Source of the DNA: Photobacterium indicum
Lineage (GTDB): Bacteria; Pseudomonadota; Gammaproteobacteria; Enterobacterales; Vibrionaceae
DNA length: 64,000 bases
NCBI RefSeq assembly: GCF_003026215.1
Contig: NZ_PYOC01000001.1
Span: 434,001-498,000, forward strand
Direction of reading: 5' to 3'
A program made the position numbers and the translations under genes. The notes beneath the pieces are model-generated. The model was not told the origin of the DNA, made no database searches, and was given only the letters and a program-made list of their open reading frames with translations. Positions 54,917 to 64,000 of the stretch are shown one piece after another. Every line of letters starts with the position of its first letter. The first letter of the stretch is position 1.

Positions 54917-55741
54917 TTAATGAGTTAATTGCTTTTGTAGTTTGTTAATTTGACGCGAACCGAATATTGCATTGTCTCGACTCGAATGTACCGATGGTCC
55001 TGTACTGATAATCGGCTGTGCTAATGGTTTTCCCGTGACCAACAAGAACTCAGCGGCATTATTCGTGGTGCTAACCTGGATCTCGTCGTCACTGGCGTTA
55101 AATATTCCCATTTCACCTGCGGACAAATGAGTTGTACCAATTGCCAACTGGCCAGAACGCAGGTAAACAAATGCTGTTATCTGCCCTTTGGCAACCTGAT
55201 GTTGCCACTTAGATCCCGATTTCAGGTTCACATGGAGATAGGTCATGGACACAGAATGTTGTACAGGGCTGCTCACCCCTTGATGCTCACCGACAAGTAC
55301 TTTAGTTCGACTTTTGAGGTTTCTCACCTCAGGTAAAGCATCACTCTGAGCGGTAGAATAGGTGACGGGGCCCATTTCATTTTCAGCCGCTGGTAATAAG
55401 GTCCACAGTTGAAATGCCTCCGCTTTACCTGCATCGGGATAAACAGTTTCTTTATGTAAGACGCCACCACCTGCTGACATTACCTGTATGCCTCCTGCAA
55501 GTAGATGGCCGGTATGCCCTCCCGTGTCTTCATGTTTTATACTCGAAATCAGTGGGTAGCTGATGGTCGCCACGCCTGAATGACCATGAAAGCCAAAGCC
55601 TGCAGTGTTATCTGCGTCGGAAATAGCGAAGTGATCCCACAGTACAAAGGGATTCAACACAGTTAGATTGCTTCTAGAGACAAAACTGGTGACGGGTTCA
55701 TGATTTGAACCAGTACGAATTTCTTGAATAAATCGGCTCAT
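54917..55741 (-). CDS. Pirin family protein
   Basis: 274 residues, bicupin pirin fold. The metal-binding segment is FHGHSGVATISYPL with HEDTGGHTG and a second half cupin. Bacterial pirins can act as quercetinase-like or regulatory proteins; the function here is open. Divergent from a LysR gene that probably controls it and the isochorismatase gene. Confidence 0.87.
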   Translation of the reverse strand: MSRFIQEIRTGSNHEPVTSFVSRSNLTVLNPFVLWDHFAISDADNTAGFGFHGHSGVATISYPLISSIKHEDTGGHTGHLLAGGIQVMSAGGGVLHKETVYPDAGKAEAFQLWTLLPAAENEMGPVTYSTAQSDALPEVRNLKSRTKVLVGEHQGVSSPVQHSVSMTYLHVNLKSGSKWQHQVAKGQITAFVYLRSGQLAIGTTHLSAGEMGIFNASDDEIQVSTTNNAAEFLLVTGKPLAQPIISTGPSVHSSRDNAIFGSRQINKLQKQLTH

Positions 55742-55845
55742 TATCTGCTCTCTGATTCGTTGGAATAAGTATATTCTAGATAACTATCCATTCATTGAGT
55801 AGGTAGTATAATTGGGTTTATCTATCCCATTGTTAGAGGTAATAA
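55742..55845. promoter_or_regulatory. Divergent pirin/LysR control region
   Basis: 104 bases between divergent genes, the usual place for a LysR operator. TGGG (55813-55816) and CCCA (55826-55829) flank an AT-rich centre, a possible half-palindrome. A second candidate is GGATAGTTATCTAGAATAT on the minus strand near 55770-55790. Confidence 0.45.
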
Positions 55846-56727
55846 ATGGTAGATTTCAATGAAATCAATATATTCATTAAGGTTGTTGAAGCCGGTAGTT
55901 TTGTTGGAGGCGGAAAGCTGCTCGGCGTACCGTCCACCACGGTCAGTCGCAAAGTTCAGCAGCTAGAAGATAGTTTAGGGGTGAGGTTATTGCATAGAAG
56001 CACAAGAAAGCTGTCCCTGACTGATCAAGGATTGCTCTATTTCCAACAATGCCAGCAGCATCTTATGGGAATTGAAGAGGCCAACCTTGTTGTAACCCAG
56101 TCACAAAAGCAACCGAAAGGGACCCTGCGGATTACTTCTCCATTAGATTTCGCCACTTTATACGCTCAACCTTGGATCAACGAATTTCTTGCTAAGTATC
56201 CAGAGGTGAAAATTGAGCTGAAAGTAACAGATCATCAGGTCGATCTGATAGAAGAGAGAATTGATATCGCTTTTCGATCTGGTGTGCTGAAGGATTCCAA
56301 CTTGGTTGCTCGTCGGCTTGGACCCAAGCAAAGTGTTTGCTGTGCTAGTCCCGACTATCTTGCTCAGTATGGTGAACCAATACACCCCAGAGAATTGACT
56401 CAATATCTTTGTATTTTATGGGGGAATACTCTTCAAAATCAGAATTGGCAATTTAAAGATATCGACCAGGTATTAGATATTCCTGTAAATGGTCGGTATG
56501 CCACTGATGCTAATAATCTATTAATCAAGGCAGCGGTGGCCGGATTGGGCATTGCCAGAGTTCCTTTGCCTTTGGTTAAGCCTTATCTGGAAAGTAAATC
56601 GCTTAACTTGATACTGACAGACTACGAAATTCCTGCTGGTAATATGTACATTATCTATCAGTCTCATAAATATTTAACTCAGAATATTCGCTTATTTGTG
56701 GATCATGTGATCGACCAAATTACATGA
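55846..56727 (+). CDS. LysR-family transcriptional regulator
   Basis: 293 residues. N-terminal winged helix (NIFIKVVEAGSFVGGGKLLGVPSTTVSRKVQQLEDSLGVRLLHRSTRKLSLTDQG) and a C-terminal effector domain of periplasmic-binding fold. It belongs to the common group that controls a divergent oxidoreductase or pirin gene. Likely target: the pirin-isochorismatase pair. Confidence 0.88.
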   Translation: MVDFNEINIFIKVVEAGSFVGGGKLLGVPSTTVSRKVQQLEDSLGVRLLHRSTRKLSLTDQGLLYFQQCQQHLMGIEEANLVVTQSQKQPKGTLRITSPLDFATLYAQPWINEFLAKYPEVKIELKVTDHQVDLIEERIDIAFRSGVLKDSNLVARRLGPKQSVCCASPDYLAQYGEPIHPRELTQYLCILWGNTLQNQNWQFKDIDQVLDIPVNGRYATDANNLLIKAAVAGLGIARVPLPLVKPYLESKSLNLILTDYEIPAGNMYIIYQSHKYLTQNIRLFVDHVIDQIT

Positions 56728-56776
56728 TCCACAATGTCAGCAAATTGGTAGTCTAAAGAGCAGGTAACATCATCTG

Positions 56777-57634
56777 TCAACTAGGCTGTATCATTTCTGT
56801 CAAGGCCTGTTGCAGGCCTTTAAGTTGGGGCAGTTCAGCCCTAATCGTTGGGATATCCGCCTGGAAGCCTTCTTTCTTGAACCAGAAAAACATGGTCGAC
56901 ATCTCCTTGCTCATTGGTGCAAATAGCCAGCTTGGCAGTGTTAGGTAGCGCGGCTTTTTTCCCATCACCTGGGTGTAAATAGCTTTGATTTCGGCAAAGC
57001 TTTTTTCATCACCAGCCAGTTCCACAGCTTGAGCCAGGTAGCGTTTCGGCTGGGAAAACACCAAGGCGGCAAATGCTCCAATATCATCAACGGCGGCCAT
57101 TTGTAGCTTTCGATTTTTTTTCAATGCCCAAGACAACAGGCTCCAGTTAACAAAAGCAAAACTGCCAGTTGCTAAAAAATTTTCGATAAAATAAGCAGGG
57201 CGGATAAAAGTATAAGGCAATCCGATCTTAATAATATGGCGCTCAATTTCCCCTTTGCTGTCAAAGTGGGGAATCCCCGTTTGACGCTCGGCTCCGCCCA
57301 CAGAAGAATAAACAAAGTGCTGCACCTTAGCCGCTTTGGCTGCATCCGCCAGGGCTTTACCCTGAGCAATTTCGACCTTTATGCTACTGGTCCAGTTATT
57401 TTGCACCGAATAGACGCCATAGGCACCCTTCAATATCGGTGTAAGCGTTTCCGGCTTGTCCAGATCGCCATAGATCACTTCAACACCTTGTTGGCGTAAC
57501 CTATCCGCCGCTTTGCTTTGCAGGTTGCGGGTTACCGCTTTAATAGTAAAGCCACTGTTCATCAGGTGTTTTACTACCGCGCCACCTTGATTGCCTGTTG
57601 CTCCTGTCACGACTAAAACTTTATTCTCGACCAT
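56777..57634 (-). CDS. NmrA-like NAD(P)-binding protein
   Basis: 285 residues from ATG 57634 with GGATAAG upstream; TTG 57646 is an alternative. Atypical short-chain dehydrogenase of the NmrA/HSCARG type: VVTGATGNQGGAVVKHLM binding motif, no standard YxxxK. Such proteins sense NADP redox state or reduce quinones. Convergent with the LysR gene. Confidence 0.84.
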   Translation of the reverse strand: MVENKVLVVTGATGNQGGAVVKHLMNSGFTIKAVTRNLQSKAADRLRQQGVEVIYGDLDKPETLTPILKGAYGVYSVQNNWTSSIKVEIAQGKALADAAKAAKVQHFVYSSVGGAERQTGIPHFDSKGEIERHIIKIGLPYTFIRPAYFIENFLATGSFAFVNWSLLSWALKKNRKLQMAAVDDIGAFAALVFSQPKRYLAQAVELAGDEKSFAEIKAIYTQVMGKKPRYLTLPSWLFAPMSKEMSTMFFWFKKEGFQADIPTIRAELPQLKGLQQALTEMIQPS

Positions 57635-58121
57635 GATCTTATCCAACTTAATGTTTGCTTAACGACGGGGTAAATCCTAACAAGGGTTAGATTGGTCAAC
57701 TAGATGGCAAAAATAAATTACACTATCCCAAATATGGGGTAATTGAGTTGGTCATGTTCGACTTAAGTGAGGACTGGTTAAGGATATTGGCAATTCCAGC
57801 AGCGCTATTATTGGTAGTGCATACTGTGCCATCAGGTCTGGGAGCATTTATTTCTTCATGGCAGAGTTGAAAATTAAACATTCATTCAATTTGTGCATAG
57901 CACAGGGATTAAATTTGCCGCCTCATCTAAGCACAATACAGGTTCGCCAAAGGGAAAACACACAATATCGAAATAAATGTTCTACCGCTCCTAAGCGACT
58001 CATTTTGCCCATAAGTGACTTAGGATGATCACTTAAATCAGATTTGTCCTATAGTTGATTAGAGCTAATACTCATAGCCAATTAGTACACTTTATTTTTG
58101 AAGTGTTTCTTATTCAAAAAG
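57635..58121. other. Non-coding stretch upstream of enoyl-CoA hydratase
   Basis: A hydrophobic 38-codon frame at 57754-57870 (MFDLSEDWLRILAIP...) has no clear ribosome site and is not claimed as a gene. Otherwise nothing recognised; the palindrome at 58122 begins at the right end. Confidence 0.4.
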
Positions 58122-58153
58122 TATAATGTGACCTTATATAAGGTCGCATTATA
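58122..58153. promoter_or_regulatory. 32-bp palindrome upstream of enoyl-CoA hydratase
   Basis: TATAATGTGACCTTAT (58122-58137) is followed at once by its reverse complement, ATAAGGTCGCATTATA (58138-58153), with one mismatch. It ends 53 bases before the gene start. It could be a regulator operator, or a hairpin in the leader RNA. It also contains TATAAT, a possible -10 element. Confidence 0.6.
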
Positions 58154-58206
58154 TGGGCTAGAGTTGCATTAAATTTAAGGGATATTTTACAGGAAGTAGC
58201 ATCATC

Positions 58207-59052
58207 ATGAATAACCTCACACTCTCAAGCGTTGCAGCAAGTCATCTACTGACTAATATCAAAGATAATGTGCTTACCATTACCATGAATCGCCCCAAGA
58301 AACTAAATGGGTGGACGATGGAAATGATGGACGCTCTAGCCGAAGTGTTTTCAATAGCAAATACCACCGATGCAGTTAAAGCGATCATTTTATCGGGTAC
58401 CGGTAGATACTACTCTGCGGGTGTCAATTTAGGTGGCTCACTTAAAGTTATGCCTCCAAAAAAATTGCATAATTTGATCGTAAAAAATAACCTGAGACTA
58501 TTCGATATTTTTCTTAACTGTAACAAGCCTTTACTTATTGCCGTTAATGGCCCTGCAATAGGTGCTAGTGTTACATCTGCCACTTTAGCAAATAGCATTA
58601 TTGCATCTGATAATGCGACTTTTTCAACTCCCTTTTCGGCTCTAGGTATAACCCCTGAGGGGTGCTCTAGTTTTCATTTTCCTCGATTATTGGGTGAAAA
58701 GAATGCACAGCGTATGTTAGGCAGTGAAGGTTGGAAGCCCAACGCCAAAGAAGCATTAGGCGTTGGGTTAGTTCAAAAAGTTGTCCCTCAGCATCAGCTT
58801 ATGGAAGAAGCAGAGCGCATTGCTCAAGATTGGGTTGCAAATAATGAACCGCGTCAATTTTTAGCAGGAAGCCCTTTAGAAGAGCTCAAAGTGACTAATT
58901 CACGTGAATCTGAACAGCTTGCAGATTCATTTTTAGGCGCTGATTTTTTAAAAGAACAGTCGCGTTTTTTTTGGCGCAAAAAGAAATATGCTCCGTCTGC
59001 TCTGTTCTTTACGTTATGGTCATTAAGACCACTATGGGCACGTTTACTTTAA
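58207..59052 (+). CDS. Enoyl-CoA hydratase/isomerase family protein
   Basis: 281-residue crotonase-fold protein: GTGRYYSAGVNLGG near residue 68 (oxyanion region), AVNGPAIGASVT, and LGITPEGCSSFHFPRLLG. The EGCSS segment has one catalytic Glu; the other Glu of true hydratases is not evident, so a delta3-delta2-enoyl-CoA isomerase is more likely than a hydratase. Single gene; natural role probably in unsaturated fatty acid breakdown. Confidence 0.83.
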   Translation: MNNLTLSSVAASHLLTNIKDNVLTITMNRPKKLNGWTMEMMDALAEVFSIANTTDAVKAIILSGTGRYYSAGVNLGGSLKVMPPKKLHNLIVKNNLRLFDIFLNCNKPLLIAVNGPAIGASVTSATLANSIIASDNATFSTPFSALGITPEGCSSFHFPRLLGEKNAQRMLGSEGWKPNAKEALGVGLVQKVVPQHQLMEEAERIAQDWVANNEPRQFLAGSPLEELKVTNSRESEQLADSFLGADFLKEQSRFFWRKKKYAPSALFFTLWSLRPLWARLL

Positions 59053-59702
59053 ATAGCCCCTCGATACAGGAGCGGCAGAGGTCGCTCGTTTATCGGGTTG
59101 GTTACTAATACCAAATATGAATAGTGGGCTCTGCCTTCTCACTATTTTCTATAATGGGTCTGAATGGGGATCGCTGTGTATGTTCTAGCCAGTAATAAAG
59201 AGATGATTAAAGCCACTGCAGATTGAAGGTAAATTGAAACAATTTTACGCGCTATTAGCCTAATTATATTTGAAAATCAGTACGTTTATACTTCTTCATA
59301 ACTTTGCGATTAAACCTTTGCGAGAGATATCACGGTATTTTTCATGTCTCCAATGACCATTAAACCAGTCGAACATCACAAAACACAAAAATATAAGAAA
59401 TTCATCAACACAAACAGCATGTAACTTTGTATGCAAGAAGATCGTTTATGTTTTCACAAGCTATCTGTTTTTAGCTTACTTCAGCAAATAATTATTGTGA
59501 CTAATTTATTGTATAAATAGATAAAAATAGCCATGTGCCGTCATACTGTCAAAAATATCATTTTTTCACAATATTCTACTGCCATTTCAACCTGATAGAG
59601 TATGGGTAATCTCCGCTATCTACAGTGTATCGATTTAAGACTAAAATCGTCATCCGTCCAATAAATCATACATTTATTATGGTAGTAACTAAGAAGGCAG
59701 AT
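59053..59702. other. Long non-coding stretch upstream of chemoreceptor
   Basis: About 650 AT-rich bases with no supported gene. The right end has AGAAGGCAGAT, the ribosome site of the chemoreceptor. A frame from 59625 continues into it but lacks initiation signals. Confidence 0.45.
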
Positions 59703-61610
59703 ATGGAATATCTCTCATTTCGACGTGTTGGTTTTAAGCAACGCATTATATTTACTGTTGCTCTACTGGTATCTGCGGCACTGTTGGTTACCAACTGGCT
59801 GTCTTATAATAATTTTAAAAACGACAAAATTGCATCGATTGAAAAACAATCGCAATTAATTGTAAAAAGTGCAAAACGTGAAGTCGAATTATCGATGCAG
59901 ACAAAAGTTGACGCACTCAGCTCAAGCAAAGCTTTTTTCCGAACCAATCACTCAAACAGCGAATATGTTGAGGTTGCAAAGTTGGTTACCGAAGCGGGTG
60001 GATATTCCAGCTTTACCGTTGGCTACAGTGATGGCCGTGCTTTCGGTGATTCCGGTGGCAACAATGGCGTCTTTGATGTTCGTGATTATGATCCGCGTAC
60101 CCGTGATTGGTACCAGCAAGCATTGGGAAAAAATAAAACCATACTGACAGATATCTATACCGATGATACGACCGGAGATTTGATGGTGAGCATCGCGACC
60201 CCAGTTAACAGCGAGGGGGTCGTGGTCGGTGATATATCATTGAAAAGTCTTAATGACGTTATTAACAATGTTGACTTCCCCGGTGCGGTGATTTTAATCC
60301 TAAGTGAACAATTTTCTCAGCTGGCATCTTCAGATCCTAGTGATGAACTGGGGAGCTATTTTGGTATTCCAAAATTGGAACAGCAGATGGCAGCCCAAGG
60401 CTCTGGTGCGGCTGATTATCAGTGGACTGGAGCTGATAAGCGTGCTTATTTTTCCGAAATTCCATTGGTTGATGGTAGTCGATGGTATCTCTACGTTGGC
60501 GTTGATAAATCGGTGGTTTATGCCGATGTTGAAGCCGCATTAATCAAAGCATTATCAACATCTGCTGTTATTCTGATCATTGCACTCCTAATTGTCATTG
60601 TTGTGTTAAATCAGCTATACCGTCCAATACTCACTCTTAAAGATGTGGTACTTGATCTATCAAAAGGAAACGGTGATCTCACTCGACGATTGCCGGTTAC
60701 TAGTCGTGATGATCTGGGCCAAATTTCAGAAGGGGTTAATACATTTATCGAGAATCTGCAATCTTTGATGCTAGAAGTCTCGCAGTCTTCTGACCACATT
60801 TCTCGAAGCGTTGACCAGCTTAAAAACCAAGCAGATGCTAACAACAACGTATTGACTGCTCATGCAACCGAGACGGATCAAATCGTTACTGCTATTGAGG
60901 AGATGAGCGCCACTGCTAATGATGTCGCGAGTAATGCAGCTGAAGCCTCTCAATTCACTCATAGAACCAATTCGCAAGTTACAGAGTCTAAAAATGTTGT
61001 AATTAGTGCTACAACCACGGTGTCTCAACTTGTGCAGAACGTCGAAGATACATCTATCAGTATTGCCGAAATTGAAAAAGATACCTTGGAGATCACCAAT
61101 GTGCTGAATGTGATAGGTGAAATAGCAGATCAAACAAACTTGCTTGCGTTAAATGCTGCCATAGAAGCAGCCCGAGCCGGAGAGCAAGGCAGAGGATTTG
61201 CCGTTGTCGCTGATGAAGTAAGGGCATTGGCAGCTAGAACGCAGACGAGTACAGCTGAAATTGAACAAAAGTTAAATAAATTACGTAACGGTTCAAGCTC
61301 TGCAATTTCTGCAATGAAAGCGACTAAATCAACATGCGAGAAAACAGCAGAAAGTACATCTTTGGTAGAAAATGACCTTGATACTATCGCTAACTCAGTT
61401 ACCCACATCAATGATCTCAATACCCACATTGCTACCGCAGCCGAAGAGCAAAGCTCTGTTGCGGGTGAAATCACTCGTAACATGGCAGCTATTCGTGAAA
61501 TCGTAGGGGAGTTATCTTCTAATGGAGAAATGACAACTAATGAGACCATCAATCTGGCTGCTGCAAACAGTCAGTTAAAATCTGTTGTTGATAAATTCAA
61601 ATTACAGTAA
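59703..61610 (+). CDS. Methyl-accepting chemotaxis protein with dCache sensor
   Basis: 635 residues from ATG 59703, chosen for the AGAAGG site. Order: TM1 (~17-36), periplasmic dCache sensor (~45-280) with [42 protein letters not shown]2, HAMP, and a signalling domain with [35 protein letters not shown]. The dCache motif with DxTG often binds amino acids or organic acids; the ligand is not determined. Ended by a hairpin. Confidence 0.92.
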   Translation: MEYLSFRRVGFKQRIIFTVALLVSAALLVTNWLSYNNFKNDKIASIEKQSQLIVKSAKREVELSMQTKVDALSSSKAFFRTNHSNSEYVEVAKLVTEAGGYSSFTVGYSDGRAFGDSGGNNGVFDVRDYDPRTRDWYQQALGKNKTILTDIYTDDTTGDLMVSIATPVNSEGVVVGDISLKSLNDVINNVDFPGAVILILSEQFSQLASSDPSDELGSYFGIPKLEQQMAAQGSGAADYQWTGADKRAYFSEIPLVDGSRWYLYVGVDKSVVYADVEAALIKALSTSAVILIIALLIVIVVLNQLYRPILTLKDVVLDLSKGNGDLTRRLPVTSRDDLGQISEGVNTFIENLQSLMLEVSQSSDHISRSVDQLKNQADANNNVLTAHATETDQIVTAIEEMSATANDVASNAAEASQFTHRTNSQVTESKNVVISATTTVSQLVQNVEDTSISIAEIEKDTLEITNVLNVIGEIADQTNLLALNAAIEAARAGEQGRGFAVVADEVRALAARTQTSTAEIEQKLNKLRNGSSSAISAMKATKSTCEKTAESTSLVENDLDTIANSVTHINDLNTHIATAAEEQSSVAGEITRNMAAIREIVGELSSNGEMTTNETINLAAANSQLKSVVDKFKLQ

Positions 61611-61654
61611 ACCGCTTTTCGACAAACAAGTGATCAGCGAGTTAATTGTTGATC

Positions 61655-61690
61655 ATGCAGGGAGCTCGCTGTAGCTCCCATGTTTGATCT
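61655..61690 (+). terminator. Hairpin terminator after chemoreceptor
   Basis: GGGAGCT (61660-61666) pairs with AGCTCCC (61673-61679), with outer GATCA/TTGATC complementarity. A T-rich run starts about 14 bases on, so strength is moderate. Confidence 0.6.
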
Positions 61691-61844
61691 GAATTTTTTG
61701 CAACAATCCTATCTATAGAGTAAAAAAATATGTACAGCGACGCTGTGAGTTTACAGATATCCCAGTTTTAATGTGGATAAAACATTGACTACGAAACAAT
61801 AAGATATCAAGATTCTCTTCTAATCATTGTCTGTTATTTAAACT

Positions 61845-63839
61845 ATGCCCAAACCTTGTATACCCAAAGCGTTATTTGTTTACTCAAAATTTTGGGTATC
61901 TTCTCTGTTACTTGTCTTGTCATTGAATGTGCAGGCCGAAGAACTGCCACTTATTCCCCCTTTTATTGCCAATAAGTTAACGACGCAAGATAGTTCTTTA
62001 TTTTCAATCTATCAATTAGCGGAGAGTGAGCCTGAAGTCGCGCGTAAGAAACTGTCTACATTTTCATTAGAGCATCTCGAAAAAACAGATGATCTTCGAC
62101 AGGCTCTTTATTATTTGACTATCTTTCGTTTAGAAGGAGCGCTTGGCTCAACTGAAATATGGGCGAATCATAAATATGCAGAGGACTACATCGCAAAATT
62201 AACGTCTTTAGGTGAACGTTTAGATCAAAATTGGATGATGGGCGAAGCGGTATTAGAGCAAGCAATTGAATTTGTTGAGGTTGGTGATCATGAACTGGCT
62301 TTTCAGCATATTGCATTAGTTATTGAAATCGCCAAGCAAGAAAAGTATCAGCATCTATTGGCTCGGGCGATGAAATGGCGCGCCAATATTTATGTGGATG
62401 CATCTGATTATCCAAAAGCTATGGATGATTATCGCTTTGCATTAGAAACCTTTACCAAACAAAAAGATCAGATTCAACAAGCAAGAGTATTATCTAATAT
62501 CTCAACAGTCTACTTTCGTTTAGAAGAATGGCAGAAGGCCGATAAATATAGCCGTCGTGCATTCAAGTTAATTGATAAAGTTAATTTTGATAATCCGGGC
62601 GTAAAAGCAATGCTGCACATTAATGCGGGAATCATTGCTAAAAATTTGAATAAACCTGAATTAGAATCAGAACACCTTCGCGCCGCAGTCAAATTATCGA
62701 CTGAAAAAGGCTCTCGTTATGCTCAGATATATGCGCTTTCCAATCTTGTTACCTTATTGCTTCAAGAAGGTGAAATAGAGAGCGCGATAGCAAGCTCTCA
62801 ACGCTGCTTGGCACTTGCAACTGAAATATCAGACAAGGCCGGCATGGTGTACTGCAATGAAGCTGTTGCTGAAACTTATTTGAAACAGCTGCGATACGAT
62901 GAAGCATTAGCATTGGCTGAAAAGGTCTTAGCGCAATTTGAAGTCATGAATAATAGGAAAAAAGCCATTTTATTGAAAGAGCTTATTTCAACGATTCATG
63001 AAGAAAGTGGAGACTATAAACAGGCTCTCGCTTTTTATAAGCAATATGCAGATGAAGGGAAAGATTACTTATTTGATGAACGTCGTAAGCAGTTATTTGC
63101 CCTTCAAGAAAGCTATGAGGCTAAAAATAAAGAGACTGAAATTGAATTACTGAAATATGAAAATGATTTGAAGACAGCCCGTTTATCAGAGCAGCGAACC
63201 TTAGATCAATTATGGATGCTGGCTGCCCTTATATTTTGTTTAGTTATTTATCTTCTTTATCGTCGCTATACGTCTGTTGCTAAAACTAACTTTAGCCTTC
63301 GTCGCTCAAATGCCACGTTAGCGTCACAATCTTTAGAAGACCCTTTAACTGGGCTTCACAACCGACGGTATTTAGAACAGTGGTTAGAGACCGCAGAACA
63401 CAACCGCCAATTAGATGCCTACGATTTGGTTGTACTTGTTGTCGATGTGGATCATTTTAAAAAAGTGAATGATAACTATGGTCATGATATTGGCGACAAT
63501 GTGCTCACTGAGATTGCGCACCGTTTAAAAGATAACGCACGTAGCCATAATGATTTAGTTATTCGCTGGGGAGGGGAAGAGTTTGTACTCGTTTTAGCAC
63601 TAGCCCCCGACTCGAATATAGAATTAGTACTAAATCGCTTACGTGAATCTATCTCGTCGACTCCGATAATGAGTGCCAACCATGAATTGACTGTTACTGT
63701 CTCGATTGGTGCCATTGGTGGAATTAAGAGCGATGTGATTTATGAACAATGGAATACGCTGTTAACGCAGGCAGATAAAGCGTTATATAAAGCCAAATCG
63801 TCAGGGCGAGATTGCGTTAAGTTAGTGGGTACATACTAG
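61845..63839 (+). CDS. TPR-domain membrane diguanylate cyclase
   Basis: 664 residues. Sec signal (to QAEE, ~33), a periplasmic array of tetratricopeptide-like repeats (~60-420), coiled coil, one membrane span (LWMLAALIFCLVIYLLYR), then a GGDEF domain with GGEEF at 576-580, the active variant making c-di-GMP. The inhibitory RxxD site is changed to Ser567-x-x-Asp570, so product feedback is probably lost. A periplasmic protein-protein signal is suggested. Confidence 0.9.
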   Translation: MPKPCIPKALFVYSKFWVSSLLLVLSLNVQAEELPLIPPFIANKLTTQDSSLFSIYQLAESEPEVARKKLSTFSLEHLEKTDDLRQALYYLTIFRLEGALGSTEIWANHKYAEDYIAKLTSLGERLDQNWMMGEAVLEQAIEFVEVGDHELAFQHIALVIEIAKQEKYQHLLARAMKWRANIYVDASDYPKAMDDYRFALETFTKQKDQIQQARVLSNISTVYFRLEEWQKADKYSRRAFKLIDKVNFDNPGVKAMLHINAGIIAKNLNKPELESEHLRAAVKLSTEKGSRYAQIYALSNLVTLLLQEGEIESAIASSQRCLALATEISDKAGMVYCNEAVAETYLKQLRYDEALALAEKVLAQFEVMNNRKKAILLKELISTIHEESGDYKQALAFYKQYADEGKDYLFDERRKQLFALQESYEAKNKETEIELLKYENDLKTARLSEQRTLDQLWMLAALIFCLVIYLLYRRYTSVAKTNFSLRRSNATLASQSLEDPLTGLHNRRYLEQWLETAEHNRQLDAYDLVVLVVDVDHFKKVNDNYGHDIGDNVLTEIAHRLKDNARSHNDLVIRWGGEEFVLVLALAPDSNIELVLNRLRESISSTPIMSANHELTVTVSIGAIGGIKSDVIYEQWNTLLTQADKALYKAKSSGRDCVKLVGTY

Positions 63840-63902
63840 CGGGATACTGTGTATTGGTGCGGCTGTTTTACTTTTGTGGTGTATTCAATATGCGGTTTAA
63901 AT

Positions 63903-63930
63903 CACGGTAAATGAAGGTTCATTTACCGTG
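63903..63930. terminator. Hairpin downstream of GGDEF gene
   Basis: CACGGTAAATGAA (63903-63915) and TTCATTTACCGTG (63918-63930) form a 13-bp perfect stem with a GG loop. No strong T-run follows, but the position fits transcript ending. Confidence 0.55.
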
Positions 63931-64000
63931 TTGGTATTATGATTCGACCTTTTATTTGATAGAGCTATTCGTTAGGCTGATTTAAATCGTGACGTGCTAA

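Noticed and set aside
57754..57870. 38-codon hydrophobic frame upstream of the enoyl-CoA gene
   Set aside because: No convincing ribosome site and no support beyond hydrophobicity.

Overview
The window looks like a chromosomal stretch from a marine gamma-proteobacterium of the Vibrionaceae, probably Photobacterium or a close Vibrio relative. The reasons are moderate AT-richness, E. coli-like gene families (agaVWEF, kduID, kdgK, eda, pflB, yeiH, ycaQ, ybjQ), a DUF2860 outer-membrane-type protein, several chemotaxis/c-di-GMP proteins and a chondroitinase close to the Proteus ABC lyase. The genus is inferred from gene content, not proven.

Positions 1-20426 form a glycosaminoglycan (chondroitin/dermatan sulfate, probably hyaluronan) utilisation island. 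A lipoprotein PL8 chondroitinase would cut the polymer to unsaturated disaccharides. An exported Cys-type sulfatase, with its own radical-SAM maturase, removes sulfate. A mannose-family PTS (IIB-IIC-IID-IIA) imports and phosphorylates an amino sugar or disaccharide. Cytosolic GH105 hydrolase, KduI, KduD, KdgK and an Eda-type aldolase take the uronate to pyruvate and glyceraldehyde-3-P. AgaA, AgaS and a class II aldolase take GalNAc-6-P toward triose phosphates. A DUF2264 protein and a DJ-1/PfpI protein are embedded without an obvious role. CTTTCG/CGAAAG repeats with CRP-like sites mark two promoter regions. No island regulator and no tagatose-6-P kinase gene lie in the window.

Positions 20500-25300 are an accessory patch: YkgJ-type protein, GNAT, a 5' remnant of a group II intron (about 21619-21930), a membrane-anchored orphan protein, a gene fragment, a YcaQ-type DNA glycosylase, a GntR-type regulator and two small orphans. 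Next come yeiH-uspA (inverted-repeat operator upstream), an EamA transporter and acetyltransferases.

Positions 30190-34991 hold an ABC importer with an embedded cytosolic alkaline-phosphatase-superfamily hydrolase. It is preceded by an 11-bp-phased array of GTCAT repeats that reads as a PhoB box, so it is probably a phosphate-starvation system for a phosphonate or phosphodiester. Positions 35146-37831 hold a periplasmic YtkA-like protein, a di-haem peroxidase and a polytopic membrane protein.

The remainder is mixed: dienelactone hydrolase, YbjQ, pyruvate formate-lyase without its activase, a P-loop NTPase, a MerR-methyltransferase fusion, a cytochrome P450, a Tat amidase/DUF2860/AraC trio, a DEAD-box helicase, two chemoreceptors, a pirin/isochorismatase pair with a divergent LysR, an NmrA-type protein, an enoyl-CoA hydratase behind a 32-bp palindrome, and a TPR-GGDEF diguanylate cyclase. 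No tRNA, rRNA, CRISPR array or intact insertion sequence was seen.
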